Shown here one piece after another: positions 18,580 through 27,902 of a stretch of DNA of 64,000 nt. A program made the position numbers and the translations under genes. This stretch comes from Sphingomonas sp. GM_Shp_1 (GTDB lineage Bacteria; Pseudomonadota; Alphaproteobacteria; Sphingomonadales; Sphingomonadaceae). Where the stretch lies: positions 186,001-250,000 of the forward strand of contig NZ_JALNUR010000002.1 of the NCBI RefSeq assembly GCF_026540895.1, written 5' to 3'. Each line of letters begins with the position of its first letter. Position 1 is the stretch's first letter. Below the pieces are notes generated by a model. That model was given only the letters and a program-made list of their open reading frames with translations. It was not told the DNA's origin and made no database searches.

Positions 18580-20772
18580 TCAAAAGGCGTAGCGCAGCGT
18601 CGCCTTCACGTCGGCCGGGCGCCCATAGGCAAGCTGATTGTAGAAGCCGATCTGCGAGTAATATGTCTTGTCGAAGATATTGTCCGCATTGACCTGCACC
18701 GACAACCGCTCCGTCACCGGATAGCGTGCCATCAGGTTGACCAGAGCATAATCGTTGATCTGCAACCGCTCGGGGGCGTTCGTCACCGGGTTGGTGGTGT
18801 CGGTATAGCTCTCCCCCTCCCAGTTGACGCCGCCACCGATGGTGAGCCCTCTCAAGCCGCCGCCCCGCACCTCATAGGTGGTGAACAGGCGCAGCAGGCG
18901 ATCCGGGTAGTTGCTGTTCACCCGCTTGTCGTCGCGATCGCGGACCTTGAACTGGGTATAGTTCACGCTCACCGCCCAGCCCGGCATGATCTCGCCATTG
19001 GCTTCGGCCTCGAAACCCGTGCTGCGCGCGCCGTTGGCGGCATAATAGGCCTGGTTGATCGTGCCGGGGATCAGGTAACCCGCATCGACCTGCGCCAGAT
19101 TGTCCTGTTCCACCCGGAAGACGGACAGCGCCGTCTTGAGCCGCCCCGCGAAGAAACTGCTCTTGAGGCCCGCTTCGTAATTCTTGCCCGTCACCGCCGG
19201 CAAATAACCGCCATTGCGGTCCTGCGCGTCCTGCGGCTGGAAGATCTCGGTATAGCTGACATAGACCGTGTGATTGGGCGTCAGGTCGCAGAGGATACCG
19301 GCATAGGGGATGAACTCGCCACGCTTGCCATAATCGGCGACCGTGCCATAGGACAGGCCGTCCCGCTCCCAGGAGGCGAGACGCGCGCCCAAAATCACCT
19401 TCAGCGGATCGGCAAGCGACAGGCGGGTGGCCGCGAAATAGCCCCATTGCCTGGTGCGCACGTCCACCACCTGCGATCGTGCGCCCCAAATCGGTTCGGG
19501 GAAGGAGCCGTCCCAGGCGTTGAAATCGCCCACGGCGGCGGCGGGGCTGCTGTCATAACCATAGAAATCGAGACCCTGCCGCGCATAGCTGGCGCCCGCG
19601 ATCAGATTGTGGCGGCGGCCGAGCAGCTCGAACGTGCCGGTCAGCCGCGCGGTCAGGTCCAGTTGCGAGAGCCGGCTGTCATAGCGGGCGGGGATGGCGG
19701 CCATGCCCAGCCCGGTCGTGCGGTCGGGCTGTCCGGTCAGGTACAGCAGCCGCATGTCGCCGCTGTTCCGGCCGTAATTGCCGTACAGGCGCAGCGTCCA
19801 GTCGCGCCCGAAATCCTGTTCCAGATTGACGAAGGCCGTGCGCTGCGTCGAACCCCAGCTCGTCCAGTCCGCGCCGATCGTCTTGGAGCGGCGCCAGTCG
19901 GTGCGACTGCCATCGGCATACCAGATCGGCAGGCCACCCCACAGCGTCCCCCGGGGATCGTTGTCCTGATAGCTCGCCCCCGCGCTGAACCGCGTCGACG
20001 GCGTCAGGTCCGCATCCAGCACCCCGTACAGCACGACCTTCCGGTTGCCGAGCAGATCGACATAGGAATCGGAATCCTGAAACCGGGCCACACCGCGGAC
20101 GCGGACGCTGCCGTCGCGCGTCACCGGGCTGGTGACGTCGGCTTGGAGCAGATAGTCGTTCCAGCGCCCCGCCGAGGCGGTGAACGATCCCGTCAGGTGA
20201 TCGCTCGTGGCGTGCTTGCGGACGAGGTTGATCGAGGCGGACGGATTGCCGGCGCCGGTCAGCAACCCCGTCGCACCGCGCACGATCTCGACCCGATCAT
20301 AGAGAGACAGGTCCAGTTCGGATTCGCCGGCGCTATAGGCTGCCTGGAATTGCAACGGCATGCCGTCGATCTGATAATTCTCGATATCGAAACCGCGCGC
20401 GGCGAAGACGTTGCGCGAGCTGTCGAACGCCTTGGCCGAAATACCGGCGGCATTGTTGGCGATGTCGGTCAGGCTGCGCAGTTGCTGGTCGTCGAGCCGT
20501 TGCGAGGTGACGACCGTCACCGATTGCGGCGTTTCCTGGATCGTCAGGCCAAGGCCCGTGGCGGAATCCAAACGGTCATTGGTGGTGTAGCGGCCGATGA
20601 CGGTGATATCGTCCCGCTCGCGTGAGCGATCGTCCGTCGTCCGGTCCGCCTGCCCGGTCTCGCGCGCCGGTGCCGACTGCGCCATCGCGATCGAAGGCAC
20701 GGCACAACCGACCAGCATCAACGCCAGCACCGATCGGCAGCCATAGGCTGCCGCAGACACACCACCCGTCAT
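18580..20772 (-). CDS. TonB-dependent siderophore receptor
   Basis: 730 aa. The N-terminal signal sequence is followed by the plug: ITVIGRYTTNDRLDSATGLG, QETPQSVTVVTSQRLDDQ, FAARGFDIENYQIDGMP and VEIVRGATGLLTGAGNPSAS, the pattern of TIGR-type siderophore receptors such as FhuE/FpvA/FoxA. The barrel ends in ADVKATLRYAF with the terminal Phe expected for BAM-dependent insertion. The role is uptake of ferric hydroxamate or similar siderophore. The upstream leader (20773-20830) contains AT-rich half-palindromes that could be a Fur site, but I cannot define one firmly. Confidence 0.85.
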   Translation of the reverse strand: MTGGVSAAAYGCRSVLALMLVGCAVPSIAMAQSAPARETGQADRTTDDRSRERDDITVIGRYTTNDRLDSATGLGLTIQETPQSVTVVTSQRLDDQQLRSLTDIANNAAGISAKAFDSSRNVFAARGFDIENYQIDGMPLQFQAAYSAGESELDLSLYDRVEIVRGATGLLTGAGNPSASINLVRKHATSDHLTGSFTASAGRWNDYLLQADVTSPVTRDGSVRVRGVARFQDSDSYVDLLGNRKVVLYGVLDADLTPSTRFSAGASYQDNDPRGTLWGGLPIWYADGSRTDWRRSKTIGADWTSWGSTQRTAFVNLEQDFGRDWTLRLYGNYGRNSGDMRLLYLTGQPDRTTGLGMAAIPARYDSRLSQLDLTARLTGTFELLGRRHNLIAGASYARQGLDFYGYDSSPAAAVGDFNAWDGSFPEPIWGARSQVVDVRTRQWGYFAATRLSLADPLKVILGARLASWERDGLSYGTVADYGKRGEFIPYAGILCDLTPNHTVYVSYTEIFQPQDAQDRNGGYLPAVTGKNYEAGLKSSFFAGRLKTALSVFRVEQDNLAQVDAGYLIPGTINQAYYAANGARSTGFEAEANGEIMPGWAVSVNYTQFKVRDRDDKRVNSNYPDRLLRLFTTYEVRGGGLRGLTIGGGVNWEGESYTDTTNPVTNAPERLQINDYALVNLMARYPVTERLSVQVNADNIFDKTYYSQIGFYNQLAYGRPADVKATLRYAF

Positions 20773-20923
20773 TGAGACCCCTCTTAATGATATGGGCTCG
20801 CATTAGCATGCATTGGGAAGGGGTCAACCGTGGATGACCTGCATCGCCGACCGGCGAACAGCGCGCTTCCAAAACGCCCGTCGCCACCCTCACCCGCCGC
20901 CCGAACGATCAGGAAAGGCCGGT

Positions 20924-20937
20924 TTGACGGCGGTCAA
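20924..20937. promoter_or_regulatory. FNR/FixK-type operator upstream of hemN
   Basis: TTGAC-GGCG-GTCAA is a perfect 14-bp dyad matching the FNR/FixK consensus TTGAY-N4-RTCAA. Its centre lies 42 bases before the hemN ATG, so activation at the usual -41.5 position would place transcription start at or next to the start codon. Confidence 0.8.
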
Positions 20938-20972
20938 AGGCACGTCCGCACCCTTAGGGCACAGTGCCCGGC

Positions 20973-22295
20973 ATGTGGCCTTATCATCCCGACCTGCTCG
21001 CCCGGCCCGTGCCGCGCTACACCAGCTATCCCACCGCCGCCGAGTTCGGCGACCGGGTGGATCATGACGACATGGCCGCCGCGCTCGACGCGGTCGGGGC
21101 GGACAACATCGCGTCGCTCTATCTGCATATCCCCTATTGCCGGGCGATCTGCTGGTATTGCGGATGCAATACGGGGGCGGCGAACCGGACGGCGCGGCTG
21201 GATGCCTATCTGACGCGACTGCATGAAGAGATCGGCATGGTCGCCGCCCGGCTGGATGGGCGGGGACGGATCGGGCGGATCGCCTTTGGCGGCGGGAGCC
21301 CCAATGCCATCGCGCCCGATGCCTTTGCCGCGCTGGTCACGCACCTGCGTACGGCCTTTGCCTGCGAGGATGCACCGCTATCGCTGGAGGTCGATCCGCG
21401 CGGCTTCGATGCCGCCTGGGCGCGCGTCATCGCGGAGACCGGGGTCGCGCGGGTCAGCCTGGGCGTGCAGACCTTCGATCCCGTGCTTCAGGCGGCGATC
21501 GGTCGGGTCCAGCCGCATGAGGACATCGTCCGCACCGTCACGCTGTTGCGCGAGGCCGGGGTCGGGTCGATCAACTTCGACCTGATGTACGGCCTGCCCG
21601 GCCAAAGCAACGCGGCCCTTGCGGCGAGTTTGAGCGACAGCATCGCGCTGGCGCCCGAAAGGCTGGCGGTCTTCGGCTATGCCCATGTCCCGCATCTGAT
21701 CCCACGCCAGCGCCGGATCGACGCGACCGCGCTGCCGGGTGCGGCGGCACGCTTCGCGCAGGCGGCGCTGGCGCATGAGCGATTGACGGCGGCGGGCTAT
21801 CGGGCGGTCGGATTCGATCACTTCGCGAAGCCGGACGATTCCCTAGCCCGGGCGGCGGCGGGCGGAACGCTGCGCCGCAATTTCCAGGGCTTCACCGACG
21901 ATCCCGCCGACATATTGATCGGGCTGGGGGCCAGCGCGATCAGCGAATTTCCCGACCGCCTGCTTCAGAATGCGAAGAAGGCGGGCGATTGGCATCGGGC
22001 GATCGGGGCCGGCCGTTTCGCGACCGCGCGGGGCATCCATCGGACACCGCTCGACCGGCGGCGGGGCGCGGCGATTGCGGGGGTATTGTGCCAAGGAGTC
22101 GCGGAGACGAACGGCCTGCCGGAGCGCGATGCCATTCGCACCCGGCTCTCCGGCTTCGAGCAGGCGGGGTTGCTCGGCTGGGAAGGCCACCGCCTGCGCC
22201 TGACGCAGGACGCGCTGCCCTATGCCCGCAGCATCGCCGCCGCCTTCGACGCCTGGCGCAGCACGGACGACATGCGCTTCAGCCATGCGGTGTGA
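20973..22295 (+). CDS. hemN: Oxygen-independent coproporphyrinogen III dehydrogenase
   Basis: 440 aa from ATG 20973; a GTG at 20964 would add three residues. The radical-SAM signature CRAICWYCGC (residues about 53-62) gives the CX3CX2C iron-sulfur cluster, preceded by the family PRYTSYPTA and YLHIPYC. Motifs GGGSP and the RVSLGVQTFDP segment are typical of HemN. The C-terminal HemN domain (about 350-440) is complete. It decarboxylates coproporphyrinogen III to protoporphyrinogen IX without oxygen, in the cytosol, allowing haem synthesis in low oxygen. An FNR/FixK box lies just upstream. The gene overlaps the following regulator start by 11 bases. Confidence 0.9.
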   Translation: MWPYHPDLLARPVPRYTSYPTAAEFGDRVDHDDMAAALDAVGADNIASLYLHIPYCRAICWYCGCNTGAANRTARLDAYLTRLHEEIGMVAARLDGRGRIGRIAFGGGSPNAIAPDAFAALVTHLRTAFACEDAPLSLEVDPRGFDAAWARVIAETGVARVSLGVQTFDPVLQAAIGRVQPHEDIVRTVTLLREAGVGSINFDLMYGLPGQSNAALAASLSDSIALAPERLAVFGYAHVPHLIPRQRRIDATALPGAAARFAQAALAHERLTAAGYRAVGFDHFAKPDDSLARAAAGGTLRRNFQGFTDDPADILIGLGASAISEFPDRLLQNAKKAGDWHRAIGAGRFATARGIHRTPLDRRRGAAIAGVLCQGVAETNGLPERDAIRTRLSGFEQAGLLGWEGHRLRLTQDALPYARSIAAAFDAWRSTDDMRFSHAV

Positions 22296-22973
22296 CCTTC
22301 CGCCGCGCTGCGCCGCCTGTGCCGCGCGCGGGATGGCGCTGTGCGACGGGTTGGACGGAACGGCGCTTGCCGCATTCCATGATATCGGTCGCCGCCGCCG
22401 GTTGGGCATCGGACAGGCATTCGGCTGGATCGGCGACCCCGCAAGCCATTGCGCCCATCTCGTCTCGGGCGTGCTCAAGATACCCGCATGGAGCCGGATG
22501 GCCGTGCCCAGATCGTCGGCCTGCTCTACCCCGGCGATTTCGTCGGGACGCTCTTTACCGACCGCTCCACCGACATGATCGCCGCGCTGAGCGATGCCGA
22601 TCTGTGCGTCTATCCGCGTCTGGCGCTGGAGGAGATTCTGGTCCGCCACCCCGCCGCCGGGCGATGGCTGCTGCGCCGGACGATGGCGACGCTGGCCGAG
22701 GTGCGGCGCTGGACGCCGATGCTGGCCCGTGCGCGGGCCGAGGCGCGGGTCGCCGCATTGCTGCTCGACATGGCGCGGCGGTGCAAGGTGGAAGGGGACG
22801 CGCTATTCCACCTGCCGCTGTCGCGGGCTGCGATGGCGGAGGCCCTGGGCCTGGCGGTCGAGACGGTCAGCCGTCACATGACCGGCTTTTCGCAAGACGG
22901 GCTGATCGTGCTGTCCGGCCTGCGCGGGGTGTGCCTGCTCGACCGGACCCGCCTCGCGATCATCGCAGGCTAG
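22285..22973 (+). pseudogene. FNR-type Crp family regulator with one-base frameshift
   Basis: From ATG 22285 (inside the hemN end) the frame reads MRCDLPPRCAACAARGMALC, giving Cys9-X2-Cys12-X7-Cys20, the FNR iron-sulfur spacing, and then SHCAHLVSGVLKI. After 22487 the frame must shift to continue into MEPDGRAQIVGLLYPGDF, cAMP-like domain and HTH (AEALGLAVETVSRHM). Comparison with the intact paralogue at 29231 shows that exactly one base is missing; adding one C to the CCC at 22483-22485 restores a co-linear protein. The uninterrupted distal frame could be expressed only as a fragment lacking the cluster-binding Cys. It is either a true pseudogene or a homopolymer sequencing error. Confidence 0.8.
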
Positions 22974-24568
22974 GCGGCGGACCGGGCCTGCCCGTTCGCC
23001 GCCCATTGCCGTTCGCACAGGGCCGACAGCACCGGGCGATGGCTGACCAGGATCATCCCCTGCCCCGTCCGCCTCAATCGCGCGTCCAGCCGCCGCGCGA
23101 CCTCCGCCGCGACCACGGCATCAAGCCCCTCGCCCGGCTCGTCGAGGAGCAGCCAGGGCGCATGCCCCAGATAGGCGCGCGCCAGCGACAGCCGCCGACG
23201 CTCTCCCCCCGACAGCCGCGCCCCGTCCTCGCCCAGCCATGTGTCGAGCCCCTCGGGCAGCGCCCGCACCACGGCATCGAGCGCGGCGTCGTGCAATGCC
23301 TGCCACAGGTGATCCTCCGTCGCATCAGCATCCGCCAGCCGCAGATTGTCGCGAACCGTGCCCGCCATCAGGCCCGCGTCCTGCGGAGCCCAGGCGAAGG
23401 TCGCACGCAAGGTCGCGGGCGGAAGCGTGGCCGCATCCCGGCCACCGATCATGATCCGTCCGGACGGTAGCGGACGAAGCCCCAGCAATCCCTCGATCAA
23501 CGTCGTCTTGCCGCAGCCCGATGGTCCGGTCAGCGCGATCCGGCTGCCCGGTGCGAAGGCATGGCCGTCGATGACGAGGTGCGTGTCGAGCGGAACCTCG
23601 ATAGCCGGACGCTCTGCCTCCACCGCGTCGAACACCGTCTCCAGCCGAGCCTCCGCCCCGCGGAGCCGTCCACTCTCGGTCATCGCGCGCAGGATCGGCG
23701 CGGTCGCATCGGCTGTCATCGCCGCCGCCAGGGCCGCGAGCGCCGCCAGCGGTGCGCCAGCCCCTGCCGACAGCACCAGCGCCGATGCCGCCGCCAGGGC
23801 GATGCTCACCGCGTGCAGCGCCTCGAACCGCGCCACCACCGCCGCCTGTCGCTCCTGCGCTTCGGCGAGCCGATCTCCCGCCGCCGCAATCCGGGCAGCC
23901 GCCCAATCCTCCAGCGCGAAACAGCGGAGTTCCGCCGCCGCGCCGCCCATCGTCGCCACCTCTTCGCGCAGACCCCCCATCGCCTGTTGTACGGCACGGC
24001 CGGGCTGATCCAATCGGCGGGCCCAGAGCTGTGCCAGGCCGAGCACTGCCGCGACACAGGCCAGCGTCGCGACCATGGCCGGCCATCCGCCGAGCGCGGT
24101 CAGCGCCGCGCCCGACGCCAGCGCCGCCACGCCACCCCAGGGCCCTGACAGACGGACGAAGCGCCATTCCACCGCGTCGACATCGCCGATCAGCCGCGCC
24201 GTCGCCTCCCCCCGGCCGAGCGCCAGCGCCACCGAGGGCGGCGCGGCGGTGATCGCACGGTAAAGCGCGGGCCGCAGCCGGGCGAGCGCCCCGAACGCCG
24301 CGCCATGGCTGGCCAGCCGCTCGCCATAGCGCCCAGCCGTTCGCACGATCGCCAGCAAGCGGATCAGGGCGGAGGGCAGCATATAGTTGAACGCCTGCGC
24401 CGCGACGATCCCCGCGCCCCCCGCCAGCGCGGCGGCGGTCAGGAACCAGCCCGACAGGGCGAGCAGCCATACCGAGGCGATGGCGACCAGCGCGGCGCAC
24501 ATCCCCGCTTGTCGCAGGCGGCGACGCTCCCGGCGGCGTTCGGCAGCGATCAGATGGCGTAACGTCAT
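22970..24568 (-). CDS. cydC: Thiol reductant ABC exporter subunit CydC
   Basis: 532 aa. The N-terminal six-helix transmembrane domain (about 20-300) is followed by an ABC ATPase with Walker A GPSGCGKT, Q-loop, signature LSGGERRRLSLARA and Walker B WLLLDEP. CydDC exports cysteine and glutathione to the periplasm and is required for assembly of cytochrome bd. The start overlaps the cydD stop by 4 bases (ATGA), and the stop overlaps the end of the convergent FNR-like pseudogene by 4 bases. It belongs with cydABX transcribed divergently beyond cydD. Confidence 0.9.
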   Translation of the reverse strand: MTLRHLIAAERRRERRRLRQAGMCAALVAIASVWLLALSGWFLTAAALAGGAGIVAAQAFNYMLPSALIRLLAIVRTAGRYGERLASHGAAFGALARLRPALYRAITAAPPSVALALGRGEATARLIGDVDAVEWRFVRLSGPWGGVAALASGAALTALGGWPAMVATLACVAAVLGLAQLWARRLDQPGRAVQQAMGGLREEVATMGGAAAELRCFALEDWAAARIAAAGDRLAEAQERQAAVVARFEALHAVSIALAAASALVLSAGAGAPLAALAALAAAMTADATAPILRAMTESGRLRGAEARLETVFDAVEAERPAIEVPLDTHLVIDGHAFAPGSRIALTGPSGCGKTTLIEGLLGLRPLPSGRIMIGGRDAATLPPATLRATFAWAPQDAGLMAGTVRDNLRLADADATEDHLWQALHDAALDAVVRALPEGLDTWLGEDGARLSGGERRRLSLARAYLGHAPWLLLDEPGEGLDAVVAAEVARRLDARLRRTGQGMILVSHRPVLSALCERQWAANGQARSAA

Positions 24569-26196
24569 GCCGCCGGTCCCAGATGAACGATGCGCGTCGC
24601 GATGGCGGCGAGCGCGGGGCTGTGTGTGGCGATCAGCGTCGTGCGTCCGTGCGCGGCGCGTGCGATGGTCGCGGTCAGCGCGGCTTCGGCGACAGCGTCC
24701 AGATGCGCGGTCGGCTCATCGAGCAGCAGGAAGGGCGCAGGGTTGAGCAAGGCGCGGGCGAGCGCGATCCGCCGCCGCTCGCCGCCGGACAGGCCGCTGC
24801 CCCGCGCATCCAGTTTCGCGTCGAGGCCACCCGGCCGGGCCGCGAGCATCGGCCCCAAGCCCGCCGCCGCGACCGCACGCTGGATCGCCAGCTCATCCGC
24901 CTGGGGACGGGCGAGCATCAGATTGTCGCGGATACTGCCCGCAATCAGCAGGGGATGCTGCCCCGCCCAACTCGCCTGTCCCGCCAGCGAGACCAGGGGG
25001 GCGCCGTCCGCCTCGATCGTGCCCGCCGATAGCGGCGCCAGCCCTAGCAGCAGGTGCAGCACGCTGGTCTTGCCGCTGCCCGAGGGGCCGAGCAGCGCCA
25101 CCGTCTCGCCCGCCTCGATCCGCAGCGACAGGTGCGAGACGGCGGGGGCGTCGCTGCCCGGATGATGGATGGCGACATCGCGCAGGACCAGCGGGGCCGC
25201 GCCCCGGACCCAAGGCATAGGCTCCTGTTCGGCCAATGCCATCAGGGTGTCGGCGGCCGTCTCCGCCGCCTGCTTGTCGTGATAGACGGCGGCCAGGCGG
25301 CGCATCGGCGCATAGAATTCCGGGGCGAGCGCCAGCATGAAAAAGGCTTGGGAGAGGGTCAACGTCTGGGGCACGGCGAAGGGCAGCAGGCCCAGCAGGG
25401 CGAAACCGCAATAGACCGCGACCAGCGCCACCGACAGCGCCGCGAAGAATTCCAGCGCGGCGGAGGACAGGAAGGCGACCCGCAGGACACGCATCGTCCG
25501 CTCGGCCAGTTCCTGCGCCGCCGCGCCGATTGCCTCGGTCTCACGTGTCTCGGCCCGAAAGGCCAGTACGACCGGCAGGCTGCGCACCCGGTCGGCGAAG
25601 CGGGCCGACAGGCGGTGCAGGGCGACGAATTGCCGACGCGACTCGTCCGCCGCCGCACCGCCCGCCAGGATCATCGCCGCCACGAAGGGCAGCAAGGTGC
25701 CCGCGAGAATGACCGCCGCCACCCAACTGGCGCAAGCGGTCGCGACCAAAACCAGAATCGGCGCGATGGCGGCGGCCCGGCGCGCGGGCAGGAACCGCGC
25801 GACATAGCCGTCCAGCGCCTCGACCGCATCGACGGCCTGCGTGGCGAGCAGGCCGCTATCGGCCGGGACACCCGGCTTTCGACGCAGCGAGGCGGTCACG
25901 GCGCGAAGCCGCTGCGCCCGCTTGACCGTCCCAGCCCTCACCGCGCCCCGCCGCAATGCCAAGGTCGCAAAAACCCCACGCAACGCACCCATGCCCAGCA
26001 TCGCCAGGGCCCAGGGCCACACCGTCCCCTGCCCGGTCACCGCCGTCACGCCCCCCGCGACACCCGCCGCAAAGCCGACCGCCGCCAGCGTATCGAGGAG
26101 CAACAGACCCGCCACGCCGTCGCGTCGCCCGGCCGCCCCCTTCAACCAGCGGTTGCGCATCCTGGGTATCGAGGGAGCATCGGCGATCATCGTCAT
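24565..26196 (-). CDS. cydD: Thiol reductant ABC exporter subunit CydD
   Basis: 543 aa. The transmembrane domain spans about 20-310, and the ATPase has Walker A GPSGSGKT, signature LSGGERRRIALARA and Walker B FLLLDEPTAHLD. It forms a heterodimer with CydC for glutathione/cysteine export during bd oxidase maturation. The start at 26196 lies 41.5 bases from the centre of the FNR box, so a start further in (MRNRW, 26160) should be considered if transcription begins at the expected place. Orientation is divergent from cydA with a shared control region. Confidence 0.9.
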   Translation of the reverse strand: MTMIADAPSIPRMRNRWLKGAAGRRDGVAGLLLLDTLAAVGFAAGVAGGVTAVTGQGTVWPWALAMLGMGALRGVFATLALRRGAVRAGTVKRAQRLRAVTASLRRKPGVPADSGLLATQAVDAVEALDGYVARFLPARRAAAIAPILVLVATACASWVAAVILAGTLLPFVAAMILAGGAAADESRRQFVALHRLSARFADRVRSLPVVLAFRAETRETEAIGAAAQELAERTMRVLRVAFLSSAALEFFAALSVALVAVYCGFALLGLLPFAVPQTLTLSQAFFMLALAPEFYAPMRRLAAVYHDKQAAETAADTLMALAEQEPMPWVRGAAPLVLRDVAIHHPGSDAPAVSHLSLRIEAGETVALLGPSGSGKTSVLHLLLGLAPLSAGTIEADGAPLVSLAGQASWAGQHPLLIAGSIRDNLMLARPQADELAIQRAVAAAGLGPMLAARPGGLDAKLDARGSGLSGGERRRIALARALLNPAPFLLLDEPTAHLDAVAEAALTATIARAAHGRTTLIATHSPALAAIATRIVHLGPAA

Positions 26197-26230
26197 GCCG
26201 CGACGGTCGCCCCGACCGCCCCCTTAGTCT

Positions 26231-26244
26231 TTGACCGCGGTCAA
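26231..26244. promoter_or_regulatory. FNR/FixK-type operator between cydDC and cydABX
   Basis: TTGAC-CGCG-GTCAA is a perfect dyad in the 124-base gap between cydD and cydA. One site could control both directions: it is about 42 bases from the cydD start and 83 bases from cydA, where a leader with GGAG before the ATG fits ordinary class II activation. Confidence 0.8.
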
Positions 26245-26320
26245 TGTCGGCACCGGCTGGCGGGCCTAGCGAGTCGGCCAGCAAGGGGCCGGGGGGCGGC
26301 TCCTTTTATGGAGACATGCC

Positions 26321-27889
26321 ATGGACCCCGGCGTCGTAGACCTGTCGCGACTGCAATTCGCGGCCACCGCGCTATATCACTTCCTGTTCGTGCCGCTGAC
26401 GCTCGGCCTGTCGATGATGCTGGTCATCATGGAATCCGTCTATGTCATGACCAGCCGCCCGGTGTGGCGGGTAACGACGCGCTTCTGGGGCAAAATCTTC
26501 GGCATCAACTTCGTGCTGGGCGTCGCCACCGGCCTGACCATGGAGTTCCAGTTCGGCACCAACTGGTCCTATTTCTCGCATTATGTCGGCGACATCTTCG
26601 GCGCGCCGCTGGCCATCGAGGGGCTGATGGCCTTTTTCCTGGAGGCGACATTCGTCGGGCTGATGTTCTTCGGCTGGGACCGGCTGTCGAAGCTGGGCCA
26701 TCTGATCGTCACCTTCATGGTCGCGCTGGGCACCAATTTGTCGGCGCTGTGGATCCTTGTCGCCAATGGCTGGATGCAGAATCCGGTGGGCGCGAGCTTC
26801 AATCCCGACACGATGCGGATGGAAGTGAGCGACTTCGGCGCGGTGCTGTTCAATCCCGTCGCCCAGGCCAAGTTCGTCCACACGGTCAGCGCGGGCTATG
26901 TCTGTGCCTCGGTCGTGGTGCTGGGCGTTTCCGCCTTCTGGCTGTTGAAGGGGCGTTTCCTGCCCGTCGCGCGCCGGTCGATGACGGTGGCGGCGGCGTT
27001 CGGCCTCGCCTCCTCGCTGTCGGTCGTCGTGCTGGGCGACGAGAGCGGCTATGCGCTGACCGACAACCAGAAGATGAAGCTCGCCGCGATCGAGGCCGTC
27101 TGGCACACCGAGCCCGGTCCCTCCGGCCTGACCCTGTTCGGCTATCCCGACACGGTCGCGCGCGAGACGCGGTACAAGGTCGAGATTCCCTGGCTGCTCG
27201 GCCTGATCGCGACGCGCAGCCTGGACGGCACGGTCACGGGCATGTCCGAACTCGTGCTGAAGGCGCAGGAGCGGATCGCCTCCGGCGTGATCGCCTATGA
27301 CGCGGTTCAGCGGCTGAAGACGAACCCGAACGATGCCGCCCAGCGCGCCCGGTTCGAGGCGCACAAGCGCGACCTGGGCTATGCCCTGCTGCTCAAGCGG
27401 CAAATGGCCGATCCGCGCGCCGCCAGCCCCAAGCAGATCGAGGCGGCGGCTTGGGACACGGTGCCGGATGTCGGGCTGCTCTTCTGGAGCTTCCGCATCA
27501 TGGCGGCGATCGGCTTTGCGATGATCGCGCTGTTCGCCACCGCCTTCACGCTATGCTCGCTGCGGATGCACATGGATTCGCGCTGGTTCCTGAAACTGGC
27601 GGTGGCGGCGATCCCGCTGCCCTGGATCGCGATCGAGCTGGGCTGGGTCGTGGCCGAGCTGGGTCGGCAGCCCTGGGCCATCGAGGGCGTGTTGCCGACC
27701 TTCCTGGCGACCAGTTCGCTGTCGCGCGGGGCGCTGTGGACCACGCTGGCGGGCTTTACCGCGCTCTATGGTGTGCTGGCGGTGATCGAGGTCCGGCTGA
27801 TCCTCGCCGCCATCGCGCACGGACCGGAGGAGCGGGACGACCAGCCCGCGCCCGGCCCGATCCCCGCCGCCATTCCCGTCACCGCCTGA
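26321..27889 (+). CDS. cydA: Cytochrome bd ubiquinol oxidase subunit I
   Basis: 522 aa, the long-Q-loop length of the E. coli type. His20 in ALYHFLFVPLTLG is the haem b595 ligand position, and the GRQPWAIEG motif near residue 450 is diagnostic. Nine hydrophobic helices can be counted; the quinol-binding Q loop lies around 240-340. With CydB and CydX it reduces O2 to water using ubiquinol, with very high oxygen affinity, in the inner membrane. An RBS GGAG is present upstream, and an FNR box lies in the control region. The call is secure. Confidence 0.95.
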   Translation: MDPGVVDLSRLQFAATALYHFLFVPLTLGLSMMLVIMESVYVMTSRPVWRVTTRFWGKIFGINFVLGVATGLTMEFQFGTNWSYFSHYVGDIFGAPLAIEGLMAFFLEATFVGLMFFGWDRLSKLGHLIVTFMVALGTNLSALWILVANGWMQNPVGASFNPDTMRMEVSDFGAVLFNPVAQAKFVHTVSAGYVCASVVVLGVSAFWLLKGRFLPVARRSMTVAAAFGLASSLSVVVLGDESGYALTDNQKMKLAAIEAVWHTEPGPSGLTLFGYPDTVARETRYKVEIPWLLGLIATRSLDGTVTGMSELVLKAQERIASGVIAYDAVQRLKTNPNDAAQRARFEAHKRDLGYALLLKRQMADPRAASPKQIEAAAWDTVPDVGLLFWSFRIMAAIGFAMIALFATAFTLCSLRMHMDSRWFLKLAVAAIPLPWIAIELGWVVAELGRQPWAIEGVLPTFLATSSLSRGALWTTLAGFTALYGVLAVIEVRLILAAIAHGPEERDDQPAPGPIPAAIPVTA

Positions 27890-27902
27890 AGGAGGCCAAA
27901 AC

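Noticed and set aside
16461..20625. Long plus-strand open frames over the two TonB receptor genes
   Set aside because: They are mirror frames of genuine high-GC minus-strand genes; translated sequence is Arg/Pro-rich without domains.
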